The notes below the pieces were generated by a model. That model worked only from the letters and a program-made list of their open reading frames with translations. It was not told the origin of the DNA and searched no databases. From the NCBI GenBank assembly GCA_003134765.1, contig PLCM01000018.1:161465-225464 (forward strand): a stretch of 64,000 nt of DNA, read 5' to 3'. Positions 43,687-53,273 of this stretch are shown here, piece after piece. Every line of letters begins with the position of its first letter. Positions within the stretch are counted from its first letter, which is position 1. Position numbers and translations under genes: made by a program. Source of the DNA: Spartobacteria bacterium. Lineage in GTDB: Bacteria > Verrucomicrobiota > Verrucomicrobiia > Chthoniobacterales > UBA10450.

Positions 43687-45126
43687 ATGTCGACTAACAC
43701 AACTGACCTGCAAACCACAAAAACGGCCGATTACAAAGTCCGCGACATCACTCTCGCCGACTGGGGCCGCAAGGAAATCTCGATTGCGGAAAAGGAAATG
43801 CCAGGCCTGATGGCGATCCGCGAGAAGTACGCGCCGAGCAAACCATTGGCGGGGGTGCGCGTGACCGGTTCGCTCCACATGACCATCCAGACGGCGGTGC
43901 TCATCGAAACTCTGGTCGCGCTGGGCGCACAGGTGCGCTGGGCGAGCTGTAATATTTTTTCGACCCAGGATCATGCGGCGGCCGCGATCGCCCAGACCGG
44001 CGTGCCGGTCTTCGCGTGGAAAGGTGAGACCCTCGAGGAATATTGGTGGTGCACGAACCAGGCGATCTCGTTCCCGGGCGGGAAAGGTCCGCAGCTCGTG
44101 GTTGACGATGGCGGCGATGTGACCCTGTTCATTCACAAGGGTTACGAGCTCGAAGAAGGCGGCGACTGGGCCAAGTCGCCCGCGGGGAGCAAGGAGGAAC
44201 AGGTGATCAAGGACCTCCTGCTGGAAGTGCAGCGGGAGAATCCTTATCGCTGGCACGAGATGGTGAAGGACTGGCGCGGCGTTTCGGAGGAAACGACGAC
44301 CGGGGTGCATCGCCTTTACAAAATGCAGCAGCAAAATCAGCTGCTGGTCCCGGCGATCAACGTGAACGATTCGGTTACCAAGTCGAAGTTCGACAATCTC
44401 TACGGATGCCGGCATTCGCTGGTCGACGGACTAAACCGCGCGCTCGACGTCATGATCGCGGGCAAGGTCGCAGTCATTTGCGGTTACGGCGATGTCGGCA
44501 AGGGCTGTGCCCAATCATTGCGCGGGCAGGGCGCCCGCGTGGTTATCACGGAGATCGACCCAATCAACGCGCTCCAGGCGGCCATGGAAGGTTACGAAGT
44601 TACGACCGTGGAAGAGACCCTCGGCCGCGGCGATATTTATGTGAGCACGACCGGTAACGTGGACATCATCACGCTCGATCATATGGAGCGGATGAAAGAC
44701 CAGGCCATCGTTTGCAACATCGGCCATTTCGACAATGAAATTCAGGTCGAGCCTTTGAACGAACGTAAAGACATCAAGCGGACGAACATCAAGCCGCAGG
44801 TGGATAAGTATACCTTCCCCGATGGGCACGAAATCTTCATGCTGGCGGAAGGCCGCCTCGTAAACCTCGGTTGCGCCACCGGCCATCCCAGCTTCGTCAT
44901 GTCGAACTCGTTCTCGAACCAGGTCCTGGCGCAGTTGGATCTTTGGAAGAATCGCGACACTTATAAAGTAGGTGTCTATGTTCTATCCAAGCAGCTCGAT
45001 GAAGAGGTGGCTCGCCTCCATCTGCAAAAGATCGGCGTGAAACTGACGAAGCTTACCGATAAGCAAGCCGAGTATCTCGGCGTGCCGATCGAAGGTCCGT
45101 ATAAGTCAGAGCATTACCGTTACTAA
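43687..45126 (+). CDS. ahcY: S-adenosylhomocysteinase
   Basis: Hydrolyses SAH to adenosine and homocysteine, pulling methylation reactions forward; 479 residues. [20 protein letters not shown] begins the substrate domain. [20 protein letters not shown] holds the catalytic Lys-Asp pair, and [20 protein letters not shown] is the NAD-binding Rossmann motif. The C-terminus [16 protein letters not shown], with the conserved Lys-x-x-x-Tyr-Arg-Tyr, completes the neighbouring subunit's cofactor site. It follows metK in the same direction, so one operon would make and clear the methyl donor. Confidence 0.97.
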   Translation: MSTNTTDLQTTKTADYKVRDITLADWGRKEISIAEKEMPGLMAIREKYAPSKPLAGVRVTGSLHMTIQTAVLIETLVALGAQVRWASCNIFSTQDHAAAAIAQTGVPVFAWKGETLEEYWWCTNQAISFPGGKGPQLVVDDGGDVTLFIHKGYELEEGGDWAKSPAGSKEEQVIKDLLLEVQRENPYRWHEMVKDWRGVSEETTTGVHRLYKMQQQNQLLVPAINVNDSVTKSKFDNLYGCRHSLVDGLNRALDVMIAGKVAVICGYGDVGKGCAQSLRGQGARVVITEIDPINALQAAMEGYEVTTVEETLGRGDIYVSTTGNVDIITLDHMERMKDQAIVCNIGHFDNEIQVEPLNERKDIKRTNIKPQVDKYTFPDGHEIFMLAEGRLVNLGCATGHPSFVMSNSFSNQVLAQLDLWKNRDTYKVGVYVLSKQLDEEVARLHLQKIGVKLTKLTDKQAEYLGVPIEGPYKSEHYRY

Positions 45127-45156
45127 TCCGATTCGGATTCGCGACGCTTACTCTCC

Positions 45157-45304
45157 GACCCTCATCCTAACCTTCTCCCTCAGGGAGAAGGAACTGACAC
45201 TTTATCACCGGGGTTTTTTCGGTACTTGGAAATGACTCTTGTGGAGACCAGTTTCGCATGCAACTAACTTCCTCTCCCCGAGGGAGAGGATTGAGGTGAG
45301 GGTC
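45157..45304. repeat. Paired inverted repeat, family E, 148 bp
   Basis: GACCCTCATCCTAACCTTCT and the inverted GGATTGAGGTGAGGGTC are the outer arms. Inside each is a small hairpin (CTCCCTCAGGGAG on the left, CTCCCCGAGGGAG on the right). The core of about 75 bases contains a T6 run. The layout of two arms with hairpins around a core resembles family B. Confidence 0.75.
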
Positions 45305-45415
45305 AATCGGATTGGACGCTAACGTCATGACAGGCGGCCTTGGGTGCGCTGAGCGGCGACAGGCAAACCTCGTCCTTCAGGGAGAATGAGCTGGCACGAC
45401 AAGACGCACGTCATT

Positions 45416-45489
45416 CTTGGTAGGGCGAGACTCCGTCGAGCCGCCTGCTAGCGCGTTCAATCGGATCGACGGAGTCTCGCCCTACCAAG
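45416..45489. repeat. Paired inverted repeat, family D
   Basis: CTTGGTAGGGCGAGACTCCG and the inverted CGGAGTCTCGCCCTACCAAG are perfect arms of 24 bases around a 26-base loop. A half copy is at 59149-59180. Confidence 0.8.
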
Positions 45490-45553
45490 AGCAAGGCAGA
45501 ATTCCCTCTCCGTTCGGGAAAGCGTTGGATGAGGTTTCGACTCGGGTGCTCGA

Positions 45554-46180
45554 TTACTTCGGCTTCTTCTTAAAGCTATAGTCCGTTAGTTCCGAGCCAT
45601 ACTTGATCTGGCCGCCTTCGGTCGCAGACTTTACCAAGCCGACGCCGGGAGCGTACCAGGAGGCTCTGGTCATAGGGATGGCTCCGCCCGTAATCTGGCT
45701 GATTACTTTCATCGCGCGAAACTTTCCAGCCGGCACGGTTATGTTCTCGAAACCGACGGCGCGACTGCTTTCGCGATGTTCAGTCTGAGTCGGATCTTTT
45801 CCGCTCCATTCCCATTTCTGCCCGGCGACGAGCGGATTGGGCAGGTATTGCTTTGGTGGCTCGTAGGTGGCCTTCAGGCCTTCATGCTCCGGGTAGCTCT
45901 CGCCGTGAAAGAGGACCCAGCCGGCGGTTTTCGAAAATACCTTATTAATCCTTACCCCGGAAAGGAATTCGACGACGTAACGATTGGAAGCGCCTGGCTG
46001 TGGCTCCTCACTAAGCACCTTGAAGCTATATCCACCCTCCTCGGTGTTACGATAGGTCCACGAGTCGTTTACACGCAGGGGAAAGTAATCGGCGGGCGTC
46101 TTGGGTGTTTTGCCGGACGCAAGTTGGATCGAAAAAAGGAGGATAAGCCCAGTAGCAGAACGCGCTCGGATGGATTTCAT
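45554..46180 (-). CDS. Predicted secreted protein of unknown function
   Basis: A 208-residue protein with a signal peptide (MKSIRARSATGLILLFSIQL, cleavage near ASGKT). The mature part starts with PADYFPLRVNDSWTYRNTEE and ends with ASWYAPGVGLVKSATEG, a pattern seen in periplasmic beta-rich proteins of unknown role. VGFENITVPAGKFRAMKV is a typical strand pair of that type. It overlaps the upstream TIR gene's stop by one base. The physical link to the TIR gene hints at co-transcription but not at function. Confidence 0.75.
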   Translation of the reverse strand: MKSIRARSATGLILLFSIQLASGKTPKTPADYFPLRVNDSWTYRNTEEGGYSFKVLSEEPQPGASNRYVVEFLSGVRINKVFSKTAGWVLFHGESYPEHEGLKATYEPPKQYLPNPLVAGQKWEWSGKDPTQTEHRESSRAVGFENITVPAGKFRAMKVISQITGGAIPMTRASWYAPGVGLVKSATEGGQIKYGSELTDYSFKKKPK

Positions 46181-46803
46181 TATGAGAGAGTGAAGCTACT
46201 TTCGGGGCCGGGCAATTGAGACCGGAAACACGCGGTTGTCCGGTGGCGTGTTATACATGGTGCCTTCCCAGCGAATATCGCCGACGTTTCCGTTTGCGCC
46301 GGAGCGACGATTGCAGGAGCGGGCGGCGGAGGCACTGCTTCTTTCGGCGGATCCACCACCCGATGAATCCCGGCAATAAGCCGATCGGCATGGTGATGAA
46401 AATCGATGCCGGTGTCGAGGGCGAGGCCGTTGCGAAAAGCGAGTCCTTCCAACTCCGGCGGCAAATTTCTTGCCTCGGGCATCGGCGTATTGTTCACGAG
46501 CACGGGAATGATCGGGATGCCGTTCTCCAATGCGCTCGCCACTTCGAGCCGAACGAAATCGGTCGGATCGTCAATCCGGCGGTTTGAAAGCTCCTTCCCC
46601 CCGCACCATTCCGGGCCGATGATTGCGACCACGACTTTGGCGCGCTGCAGGGTCTGCTTGATGTGTTCGCGGAAATCGACGCCATAGGGAATGGAATCGA
46701 AGTCCATGAAGACGCTGCCTTTGCCGAACTCGGCCTGGAGCCGATCGTAAAGCCGGCCGGCGACTGGGCTGGAATCCTGCCGGCGATAGGAGATGGCGAT
46801 CAT
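46180..46803 (-). CDS. TIR-domain protein with apparently frameshifted C-terminus
   Basis: A 207-residue protein starting MIAISYRRQDSSPVAGRLYD, the first strand and helix of a TIR domain. GSVFMDFDSIPYGVDFREHI, AKVVVAIIGPEWCG and VRLEVASALENGIPIIPVLV complete the fold; the Glu in RLEVASAL may be the NADase Glu. From about residue 165 the sequence (ETSAIFAGKAPCITRHRTTA) looks wrong. Another minus-strand frame over 46196-46310 reads NGNVGDIRWEGTMYNTPPDN and RVFPVSIARPRK before a stop at 46196, so a one-base shift near 46300-46330 probably altered the tail. Bacterial TIR proteins act in NAD-depleting defence or signalling; no partner gene is recognisable. Confidence 0.75.
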   Translation of the reverse strand: MIAISYRRQDSSPVAGRLYDRLQAEFGKGSVFMDFDSIPYGVDFREHIKQTLQRAKVVVAIIGPEWCGGKELSNRRIDDPTDFVRLEVASALENGIPIIPVLVNNTPMPEARNLPPELEGLAFRNGLALDTGIDFHHHADRLIAGIHRVVDPPKEAVPPPPAPAIVAPAQTETSAIFAGKAPCITRHRTTACFRSQLPGPESSFTLS

Positions 46804-47145
46804 CGGATCCTGGGATTGCTCATAGCCGATCGGCAGGGTGTTCGTCAATGACGCCGGCCGCTTCCGAAGCGCTGCCTTCCTCTGGTTTCAATCGGAAAAA
46901 CCAAATGAAAATGACCGTGATCAACACTAGGCGATGGACAGGCGGGTGGAAATGCGGCGCGGACCTGCGTTTTACCCGCGCCGCGCGATGATTTCGAGAA
47001 AAAGCGGTGTCCGCGGGATCCGATTATTCTGGTGGGGTGCCTCGTTGCCTGGGGAGAAGTCGGACGCGTCGGAAATGCGTCCCTACCTGAAATGTCTACG
47101 GATGGAACTCGTTTCTTGTCCTGCCGACGATCACTATTCGTAGTC
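46804..47145. other. Gap between divergent TIR and SnoaL-like genes
   Basis: About 340 bases without a convincing gene. At 47061-47087 there is a degenerate family C arm pair (CGGACGCGTC, then ATGCGTCCCTACC). The rest shows no recognised RNA gene or clear promoter. Confidence 0.5.
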
Positions 47146-47868
47146 ATGACTACGAAATCCATCACCCTGGGATTGGCCTTGTTTCTCGGTGCCGTGCGGT
47201 TGAGCCTCGCTCAGGAAACAATTACCCAGCAAGAACTGCTGCGCCGTTCCCAGGAACTTTTCGACAGTGTTGTCAGCGGGAACCAGGAGCCATGGAAAAA
47301 ATATTACGCCGATGACGCTCTCTTCTTCGACGAGAAGGGGAGAAACATGGACAAGGCTGCGCTTGTTGCTGATATCGCACCGTTACCAACTGGTTACTCG
47401 GGGCAAATCAAGATTGGAAAGGCAGCCAGCCGCATTGTCGGCGATACCGCGGTTATCAGTTATGACCTTGACGAGAGCGAAACGATCTTCGAACAGAACC
47501 TTTCCGCGCGTTATCATGAGACCGATACCTGGCTAAGGCGGAAAGGCGAGTGGCAGATCGTGGCGGCCCAGGCATTCCGTTACTACGAAGATCCGGCGAT
47601 CGGTCGCGCGGATCCAGAGAAGCTGACCGATTTTACCGGCACCTATGAACTGGCGCCCGGCCAGATGCGATTAGTTACACTCCAGAACGGGAAGCTATAC
47701 GTCGAACGCAAAGGAAAGAAGGAAGAGCTACTGCCGGAAACCTCGGACCTTTTCTTCCGCAAGGGTGTTGAAGGTCGAATTCTCTTTCGATCGGACGAAA
47801 AGGGCAGGATCGACGCGCTCATCGATCGTCGGAATAACGAAGATGTCGTCTGGCGCAAGACGAAATAG
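47146..47868 (+). CDS. Secreted nuclear-transport-factor-2-like (SnoaL/DUF4440) protein
   Basis: A 240-residue protein with a signal peptide (MTTKSITLGLALFLGAVRLS, cleavage after LAQ). Residues about 24-140 form an NTF2-like cone fold: LLRRSQELFDSVVSGNQEPW, KYYADDALFFDEKGRNMDKA, and YHETDTWLRRKGEWQIVAAQ. A C-terminal domain of about 85 residues (DFTGTYELAPGQMRLVTLQN onward) is typical of proteins that pair DUF4440 with a small beta domain. The role is unknown. The upstream ATG at 47032 gives no signal peptide and was not used. Confidence 0.78.
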   Translation: MTTKSITLGLALFLGAVRLSLAQETITQQELLRRSQELFDSVVSGNQEPWKKYYADDALFFDEKGRNMDKAALVADIAPLPTGYSGQIKIGKAASRIVGDTAVISYDLDESETIFEQNLSARYHETDTWLRRKGEWQIVAAQAFRYYEDPAIGRADPEKLTDFTGTYELAPGQMRLVTLQNGKLYVERKGKKEELLPETSDLFFRKGVEGRILFRSDEKGRIDALIDRRNNEDVVWRKTK

Positions 47869-47917
47869 GAAACGTCGCGAACCTCGCTAACCCTCACCTT
47901 CGCGCGTCCACATGTTC

Positions 47918-48007
47918 GTCATCCCGAGCGGAGCGAAGCGGAGTCGAGGGACCTCGTAGCAGGTCGATCGACTTTCCACGGGATCCCTCGACTTCGCTCG
48001 GGATGAC
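47918..48007. repeat. Paired inverted repeat, family A
   Basis: GTCATCCCGAGCGGAGCGAA and the inverted CGACTTCGCTCGGGATGAC arms flank a 30-base spacer. It lies between the convergent SnoaL-like gene and creD. Confidence 0.8.
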
Positions 48008-48029
48008 GGGCTTGCGCCGAGCCGATTCG

Positions 48030-49421
48030 TTATTCCACGTCGCGCGCGTACCAATCCACCTTGCGCGTCACATACATCACGATGCCGAGCAGAATGAAGA
48101 GTGCCACCGTTCCCATGAGCAGGGCGTAATCCTGTTGCCGGAGCGTGATGTAAAGGAACGTGTAAACGCCGATCAAACCGCCGCCGATCATCAGGGTGCG
48201 CATGCCGCCGCCAAGGAAGTGGCTGCAATACCAGGTGATCAGCCCCGTCGCAGCGACAGTTGCGATCAGATAAGACCAGGTAAACCCGATAAACTCGGAC
48301 GCGGAAAGGAGCGCAAGATAGAAGAGACAGAGCGCGGCACCCACCATGAGGTATTGGAGCGGATGGATTCTCTGGCGGGCCGTGACTTCGAAAAGGAAAA
48401 ACGTCGTGAAGATCAGGACGAAGAAGAGGACGCCATATTTGATCGACCGCTCGACGTAGCGATAGGCGTCCAGCACCTGCAGGAACTGAGCGCCGAAGAG
48501 CGAGTTGCTCACGGCCGTCGTGCTGAAGCGATCGTTGCCGGAACGGCTGGTCCAACGTTGCGGATAATCGCGCCCGTAATACGAAACCTTCCAGTTCGCG
48601 TCGAATCCATCCATCCGCACGTTCCGATCCGCGGGAAGAAACGCGCCGCGAAAACCCGGGTCGGGCCAGTTTGATTTCAACGTGACCGAGTTTTGAATTC
48701 CGAACGGCGCGAAGAAAATACCGCCGCTGCCATTGAGATCGAGCGTGATGGAAAATGTGCTCGGCGCGACGATCGCCTGGTCTGTCCCGACCTGCGCCGT
48801 GATGCCCGTCGTATAGCCGGGCAATTGCGAGCCGGGTTGGAGTTGAATTTTCTTTCCGCTCCAATCGAGCATCAAACTTTCCCGCGTGCCACGGAGGTCG
48901 CTGACCGCCAGCGTGACCGCCGCGTCTTTCCAGATGACGTCTTTCGGGTCGATTTTGAGCGCCGCCATGTCGGGCACCGGGAATTTTCCGGAGAGATTGA
49001 TCAGTCCGCGAAAGACGGCCGCGTCGTAGATCCCGCGATGGAGTGTTTGGGTTTGGACGTCGCCGGAGATTTCCAGGGTGTCGGGCAGGAAATAGGCGAA
49101 CGCCAGGGTGGTTTCCGCCACTTCTCGCGTTTCAACTCGACCATCTGGCAACGTTACCGAACGGACGACCGTGCCGTGATTGTAATACGGCACCACCAAA
49201 ACCGGCCCGATGATACTCTGGTCCTTGCCCCATGAGCCGGTGATGTCGTTGACCGCTTCATTGCGCCGGGCGAGCCGGTCGCTCAGGACGCCCTCAATCA
49301 TGGCGAGCGGGATGAGCAGGATCAGAATGAGCGCGCCGACGCCGAGGAGCTTGAGAATGGTGCTGTTGCGGCGCTTGAAAAATGGCTGCGACTTCGGCAG
49401 CGGCGGAGGTGCGTCGGGCAT
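48030..49421 (-). CDS. creD: Inner-membrane protein CreD
   Basis: A 463-residue CreD family protein. An N-terminal helix (about 23-43, ILKLLGVGALILILLIPLAM) precedes a large periplasmic domain (IEGVLSDRLARRNEAVNDIT, WGKDQSIIGPVLVVPYY, about 44-330). Five or six C-terminal helices end near VALFILLGIVMYVTRKVDWY. In E. coli creD belongs to the CreBC regulon and affects envelope integrity and colicin or beta-lactam response; no creBC is here. The first 48 bases beyond the 3' end are repeat. Confidence 0.88.
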   Translation of the reverse strand: MPDAPPPLPKSQPFFKRRNSTILKLLGVGALILILLIPLAMIEGVLSDRLARRNEAVNDITGSWGKDQSIIGPVLVVPYYNHGTVVRSVTLPDGRVETREVAETTLAFAYFLPDTLEISGDVQTQTLHRGIYDAAVFRGLINLSGKFPVPDMAALKIDPKDVIWKDAAVTLAVSDLRGTRESLMLDWSGKKIQLQPGSQLPGYTTGITAQVGTDQAIVAPSTFSITLDLNGSGGIFFAPFGIQNSVTLKSNWPDPGFRGAFLPADRNVRMDGFDANWKVSYYGRDYPQRWTSRSGNDRFSTTAVSNSLFGAQFLQVLDAYRYVERSIKYGVLFFVLIFTTFFLFEVTARQRIHPLQYLMVGAALCLFYLALLSASEFIGFTWSYLIATVAATGLITWYCSHFLGGGMRTLMIGGGLIGVYTFLYITLRQQDYALLMGTVALFILLGIVMYVTRKVDWYARDVE

Positions 49422-49616
49422 GGGATAAGAGTGCTAGGATTTGAATCGCATGAGCAACAACAATACGGGCCGTGAAACAGGCCTTGCGGAGAGAGTTGAA
49501 CGCCCGTTCAAAATTCCGAGTCGATCGCGTTCCGCAGTGGCCGGGTCGCGCAAGGCTTCCCTTTGGCGGGTTCGCCGCGCATTCTTGGCGTCGAACGCGG
49601 AGCGCTCGAGCCACCA

Positions 49617-50849
49617 ATGAAAGCACGCAAAGCCGCCGTCATCTTCATCTTCATCACGGTGACGCTCGACATGCTGGCCCTTGGGTTGATCGCCCCGGTT
49701 CTGCCGAAGCTTGTGCTCAATTTCCTCGGCGGCAATGCGCCGACGGCAGCGAAAATGTTCGGCATTTTCGGGACGGTTTTCGCGCTCATGCAGTTTGTGT
49801 TTTCGCCCATGCTCGGCGTGTTGTCGGACCGATTTGGGCGGCGACCGGTGATCTTGCTTTCGAATCTAGGGCTCGGCCTGGATTACATCGTGATGGCGCT
49901 GGCGCCGACGTTGGGCTGGCTGTTCGTCGGGCGCGTGATTTCCGGGATCACGGCCGCGAGCATCACGACGGGCACTGCCTATGTCGCCGACGTGGTCCCG
50001 CCGGAGAAACGGGCGAGCGCCTTTGGCCTGATCGGCGCGGCGTTTGGCGTCGGATTCGTTCTCGGCCCGGCCCTCGGGGGTCTCCTCGGGAACGCCGATC
50101 CGCGCCTGCCGTTCTGGGTCGCCGGTGGGTTGAGCCTGGCCAATGCGCTCTACGGATTTTTCGTTTTGCCCGAATCGCTTCCGCCGGAAAAACGGAAATC
50201 CTTTACCCTGCGCCGCGCGAATCCCGTCGGCTCCCTCGTCCTGTTGCGATCGCACCCCGAATTGTTCCGGCTGGCGACGATCCAGTTCATTGGCTACGTC
50301 GCGCACGAGGTATTCAATGTCTGGGCGCTCTACACGATCTTTCGTTACGCGTGGAGAGAAGGCACGATTGGCCTCTCTCTGGCGCTCGTCGGAGTTTGTT
50401 CCATCGTCATTTCGAGCTGGATGGTGCCGGCGATGGTTTCGCGCGCCGGCGAGCGGAGGACTCTTTATATCGGACAATTCTTCGGTGCGCTTGGCATGGT
50501 CCTCGCCGGTCTCGCGCGCACCGGCTCATTTTTCTTCCTCTCGATTCCAGTGATGATGCTCTGGACGATCTCGAGTCCGGCTGCGCAAGGGATGATGACA
50601 CGGCGCGTGAGTGAATCGGAGCAAGGCGAACTCCAGGGCGCGATCGGCAGCTTATGCAGCCTGGCGTGGATCATTGGCCCGGGGTTGTTCACTTTTACGT
50701 TCGCGTATTTCATCGAGCCGGCGAAGGGATGGAACGTTCCCGGCGCGCCCTGGTACCTCGGCGCTTTCCTGCTTTTCATCGCGATGCTCCTGGCGACGCG
50801 AATCCCCAAGCTGCCCATCCGAGCTGAATCTGTCGCGAGCGTGGACTGA
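49617..50849 (+). CDS. Major facilitator superfamily transporter, TCR/Tet-like
   Basis: A 410-residue protein with 12 predicted helices. [20 protein letters not shown] (about 14-33) resembles the first helix of tetracycline/drug antiporters. Motif A is [14 protein letters not shown] (about 67-80), and motif C is [18 protein letters not shown] (about 138-155), typical of proton-driven exporters. The substrate is unknown; TetA-like sequence does not by itself show tetracycline resistance. The ATG giving [12 protein letters not shown] was chosen over upstream starts without a helix. A family F repeat follows 12 bases after the stop. Confidence 0.87.
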   Translation: MKARKAAVIFIFITVTLDMLALGLIAPVLPKLVLNFLGGNAPTAAKMFGIFGTVFALMQFVFSPMLGVLSDRFGRRPVILLSNLGLGLDYIVMALAPTLGWLFVGRVISGITAASITTGTAYVADVVPPEKRASAFGLIGAAFGVGFVLGPALGGLLGNADPRLPFWVAGGLSLANALYGFFVLPESLPPEKRKSFTLRRANPVGSLVLLRSHPELFRLATIQFIGYVAHEVFNVWALYTIFRYAWREGTIGLSLALVGVCSIVISSWMVPAMVSRAGERRTLYIGQFFGALGMVLAGLARTGSFFFLSIPVMMLWTISSPAAQGMMTRRVSESEQGELQGAIGSLCSLAWIIGPGLFTFTFAYFIEPAKGWNVPGAPWYLGAFLLFIAMLLATRIPKLPIRAESVASVD

Positions 50850-50861
50850 TTTTCTGGTCTT

Positions 50862-50936
50862 CTGTAGCAGCGGCCCTGCGGGCCGCTTGAGAGGAACGGC
50901 GATTTCCTCGAGCGGCCCACAGGGCCGCTGCTACAG
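50862..50936. repeat. Paired inverted repeat, family F
   Basis: CTGTAGCAGCGGCCCTGCGG and the inverted CCACAGGGCCGCTGCTACAG are arms, each with its own GGCCCTGCGGGCC-type hairpin, around 28 bases. It lies just after the MFS gene and could stop transcription. Confidence 0.8.
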
Positions 50937-51075
50937 AGGAGCAGGAGCGGGAATTCCAATTCGCATTCGGCAAACAATGCGCGAAGATGCGCTGGCTTAG
51001 GGAGTTGCGGCAGGAAAGCTGCTGTCAAAACAGGAGCTCGAAGTCGCTCCCGCCTTACACAAACAACTTTTCACC

Positions 51076-51909
51076 GTGCCAAAGAAATGCCTCTTCCTTT
51101 TCCTGATCTGCGCCGTCGGTTTTTGGGGCCGCGTGATCGCGGATGAAGAAACGCGCCAGGTGCAGGAGGAATTGCGAAAGCGGCATCTTTTTTTCCGCGA
51201 CATCGATGGCCGTCCGAGCCCGGACTACGCGATGGCGCTCAAACGCTACCAGCAGCGGCAGGGCTTCGCGCAGACGGGCGTGGCCGATGACGTAACGCTT
51301 TACTCGCTCGGAATCGGCGAAGCCGCGCCGCCGGCCGAAGGCGCCACCGACCTGCCCGATGTGCCAGTGTTAAAGAGCGATGTCGGTCTGCACGAACCGC
51401 GGCCGGCCCCGGCCCCTGTGCCGACGAAAGCGCAAAACGCCGGGGATGTGGCGAAAGCGGAAATTCGGAATTTTCTCCGCCGTTATTTTGAAGCCTGCCA
51501 GTCCCGGAACCCCGACGATGAACTCGCGTTTTATGCGGAACGCGTGGAGTACTTCGATCACGGTGTCGTCGACAAGCCGTATGTTCGGAACGAGCTGGCG
51601 GTTTACGATCAACGCTGGCCGAGCCGAAAATATGTCATGGGCGATTCACTGCGGGTCGAGCGAAAGGGCAACAACACCATCGCAACGGTCCGCGTCGCCT
51701 TTGAAGTGGCGAACCTGGAGCACAGCCGCAAAGCAAACGGCCGGACAGACGACCGGCTTAATCTTGCCAAGCGCGGTGACTCTCTCGAGATCGTTTCGAT
51801 CAAGGAAGCGCGCGTACTCCGGCCCTCGCACCATCGCAAGCGCCCGCCAAATTTTCCGGCGGCCGTCGGCCGGACGATTCACCACGTCTTTCACAACATC
51901 TTTCGCTAG
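51076..51909 (+). CDS. Secreted protein with peptidoglycan-binding-like domain
   Basis: A 277-residue protein starting at GTG with a signal peptide (MPKKCLFLFLICAVGFWGRV, cleavage near IADEE). Residues about 25-75 (QVQEELRKRHLFFRDIDGRP, YAMALKRYQQRQGFAQTGVA) form a PG_binding_1-type helical repeat. A Pro/Ala linker follows. The second half (about 125-240, FLRRYFEACQSRNPDDELAF, VEYFDHGVVDKPYVRNELAV) is NTF2-like. Cell-wall association is inferred. It is not part of an obvious operon. Confidence 0.72.
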   Translation: MPKKCLFLFLICAVGFWGRVIADEETRQVQEELRKRHLFFRDIDGRPSPDYAMALKRYQQRQGFAQTGVADDVTLYSLGIGEAAPPAEGATDLPDVPVLKSDVGLHEPRPAPAPVPTKAQNAGDVAKAEIRNFLRRYFEACQSRNPDDELAFYAERVEYFDHGVVDKPYVRNELAVYDQRWPSRKYVMGDSLRVERKGNNTIATVRVAFEVANLEHSRKANGRTDDRLNLAKRGDSLEIVSIKEARVLRPSHHRKRPPNFPAAVGRTIHHVFHNIFR

Positions 51910-51968
51910 CGACAGTCCTTACTTCTCAATCGTTTCCAGACGTTTTCCTCTTCCGCTTCCTCTATGTC

Positions 51969-52667
51969 TTAATCCTCTCGGCGGAGCGTAGAGGGAGAGG
52001 AAGAACGTGAAGCCGGCGGGCGAATTCGTCTCAAGAAACCGCCCGGTGCATAGGTAATCAGGAATTTCTCCCGAGCCCGATCAAGCACGAACTCGTCGGT
52101 TTCGGCCAGGAACCGTTGCGCAGCGACCATGGGGCCGGGCGTGTATTCCTCCCACTCCATCAGGTCGACGATGCCGTCTTCCGCGATGAAATAGGAGCCC
52201 TCGGAAATTAGCGGAGCGTAAAGTCGCATTTCCTGAAGAACATGGTCCGCCGCGTGATTTCCGTCGGCGATAACCAGCGTTCTCCGGCCGCCACAACGGG
52301 AGCGCGCCTCGGCCACTGTCTCCGGAGCAAGGCTATCGCCGCAAATGAAATGAACATTTGGCGGCAGGGCCCGCTCTGGTCGCTCGAGATCAATCGAAAT
52401 AACGGCGGCTGATTCACCGCGAAAATTCCGCAGGAGATCGGAGAGCCAGAGGGTGGTGCCGCCATGCCGGGCGCCGATTTCGATCACGACCTCGACACCG
52501 GTTTCCCATATAATTTCCTGGTAGACCCAGAGATCGACCACATTCTTCCACGTTGATACGCCGCGATAATGGACCTGCTCGAAAACGAGCTTCTTCTGGT
52601 AGCGCTCGATCCACGCTCGCAAGGTCATGTCGAGATTTGACTCGAGCGTCTCGGGCTGGATCGGCAT
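51969..52667 (-). CDS. Class I methyltransferase, CmcI/rhamnosyl O-methyltransferase-like
   Basis: A 232-residue protein starting MPIQPETLESNLDMTLRAWI. The Rossmann core carries VEVVIEIGARHGGTTLWLSD (SAM-binding glycine-rich loop) and AAVISIDLERPERALPPNVH. RTLVIADGNHAADHVLQEMR and EGSYFIAEDGIVDLMEWEEY are the metal- and catalysis-associated stretches of the CmcI family. The acceptor is unknown; a sugar of a surface glycan is one possibility. A TTG start 14 codons upstream is possible. Divergent from the small Cys-rich secreted protein. Confidence 0.78.
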   Translation of the reverse strand: MPIQPETLESNLDMTLRAWIERYQKKLVFEQVHYRGVSTWKNVVDLWVYQEIIWETGVEVVIEIGARHGGTTLWLSDLLRNFRGESAAVISIDLERPERALPPNVHFICGDSLAPETVAEARSRCGGRRTLVIADGNHAADHVLQEMRLYAPLISEGSYFIAEDGIVDLMEWEEYTPGPMVAAQRFLAETDEFVLDRAREKFLITYAPGGFLRRIRPPASRSSSPSTLRRED

Positions 52668-52730
52668 ATCTCTGCTTAATGGTTTGGCGGCCGATTGCCA
52701 ATCGGACAATCTGCGCGAACATCCCTGACG

Positions 52731-53147
52731 ATGCGAAGATCGGCAGCCCCATGGATGATGGCGCGTTCAACTGTCGTCCTGCTGTCGCTGACGGCCTGGT
52801 TTCTTCTCTCGAATCATTGCGCGCTCGGGGTGATCAACTCGCCCGCGGAAGTAGCGCCGGAAGCGGGCGGCTGTCCGATGCATGCGACGCCGGCAAAAAA
52901 GAAGCCGGCTGGGAAATTACCTTGCTGCAGGGATGTCCATGCCGTCGTGGCAAAGGAGGTGACGAACTCGATCCCGCTGCCGTTGCGGTTCGTCGGACCG
53001 TGCGACTACGTGACGAGAGTTTTCGGACTCCCGCCACCAGTGACGATCGAGATCGATGGTCTCGACACGGGACCGCCAGGTTGCCTCAGTTTCGCTGAAT
53101 TGGTTTTGCAGGAGAGCATGCTCGCGCACGCTCCGCCTGTTTCCTGA
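52731..53147 (+). CDS. Small secreted Cys-rich protein, possibly metal-related
   Basis: A 138-residue protein with a signal peptide (MRRSAAPWMMARSTVVLLSL, through LSNHCALG). The mature part contains GGCPMHATPAKKKPAG and LPCCRDVHAVVAKE, a Cys- and His-bearing region of the kind found beside metal-resistance genes. No known domain was recognised. The downstream gene carries a heavy-metal-binding domain, so a role in copper or similar metal handling is inferred from context. The ATG was chosen because it precedes the signal sequence; earlier ATGs are possible. Confidence 0.65.
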   Translation: MRRSAAPWMMARSTVVLLSLTAWFLLSNHCALGVINSPAEVAPEAGGCPMHATPAKKKPAGKLPCCRDVHAVVAKEVTNSIPLPLRFVGPCDYVTRVFGLPPPVTIEIDGLDTGPPGCLSFAELVLQESMLAHAPPVS

Positions 53148-53150
53148 AAC

Positions 53151-53214
53151 TTGTAGTGGCAGGCGTGTCGCCTGCATTTCCATACGTCTGCGGCCGACAC
53201 GGCCGCCGCTACAG
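53151..53214. repeat. Paired inverted repeat, family F variant
   Basis: TTGTAGTGGCAGGCGTGTCG and CGACACGGCCGCCGCTACAG ends form imperfect arms around 20 bases. It lies between two plus-strand genes with the same inferred metal connection. Confidence 0.65.
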
Positions 53215-53273
53215 GATCCCAAATCCGGTCGGCAGTTCTGCCGGTCCATTCATTCAGATTTCAGGAAACAAAA

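Larger units (their letters stand above)
45127..45553. other. Gene-free region with two different paired repeats
   Basis: Between the convergent ahcY and secreted-protein genes there are two complete inverted-repeat elements (families E and D) and about 110 bases of further sequence in which no gene, tRNA or terminator of classical form is seen. Confidence 0.7.
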
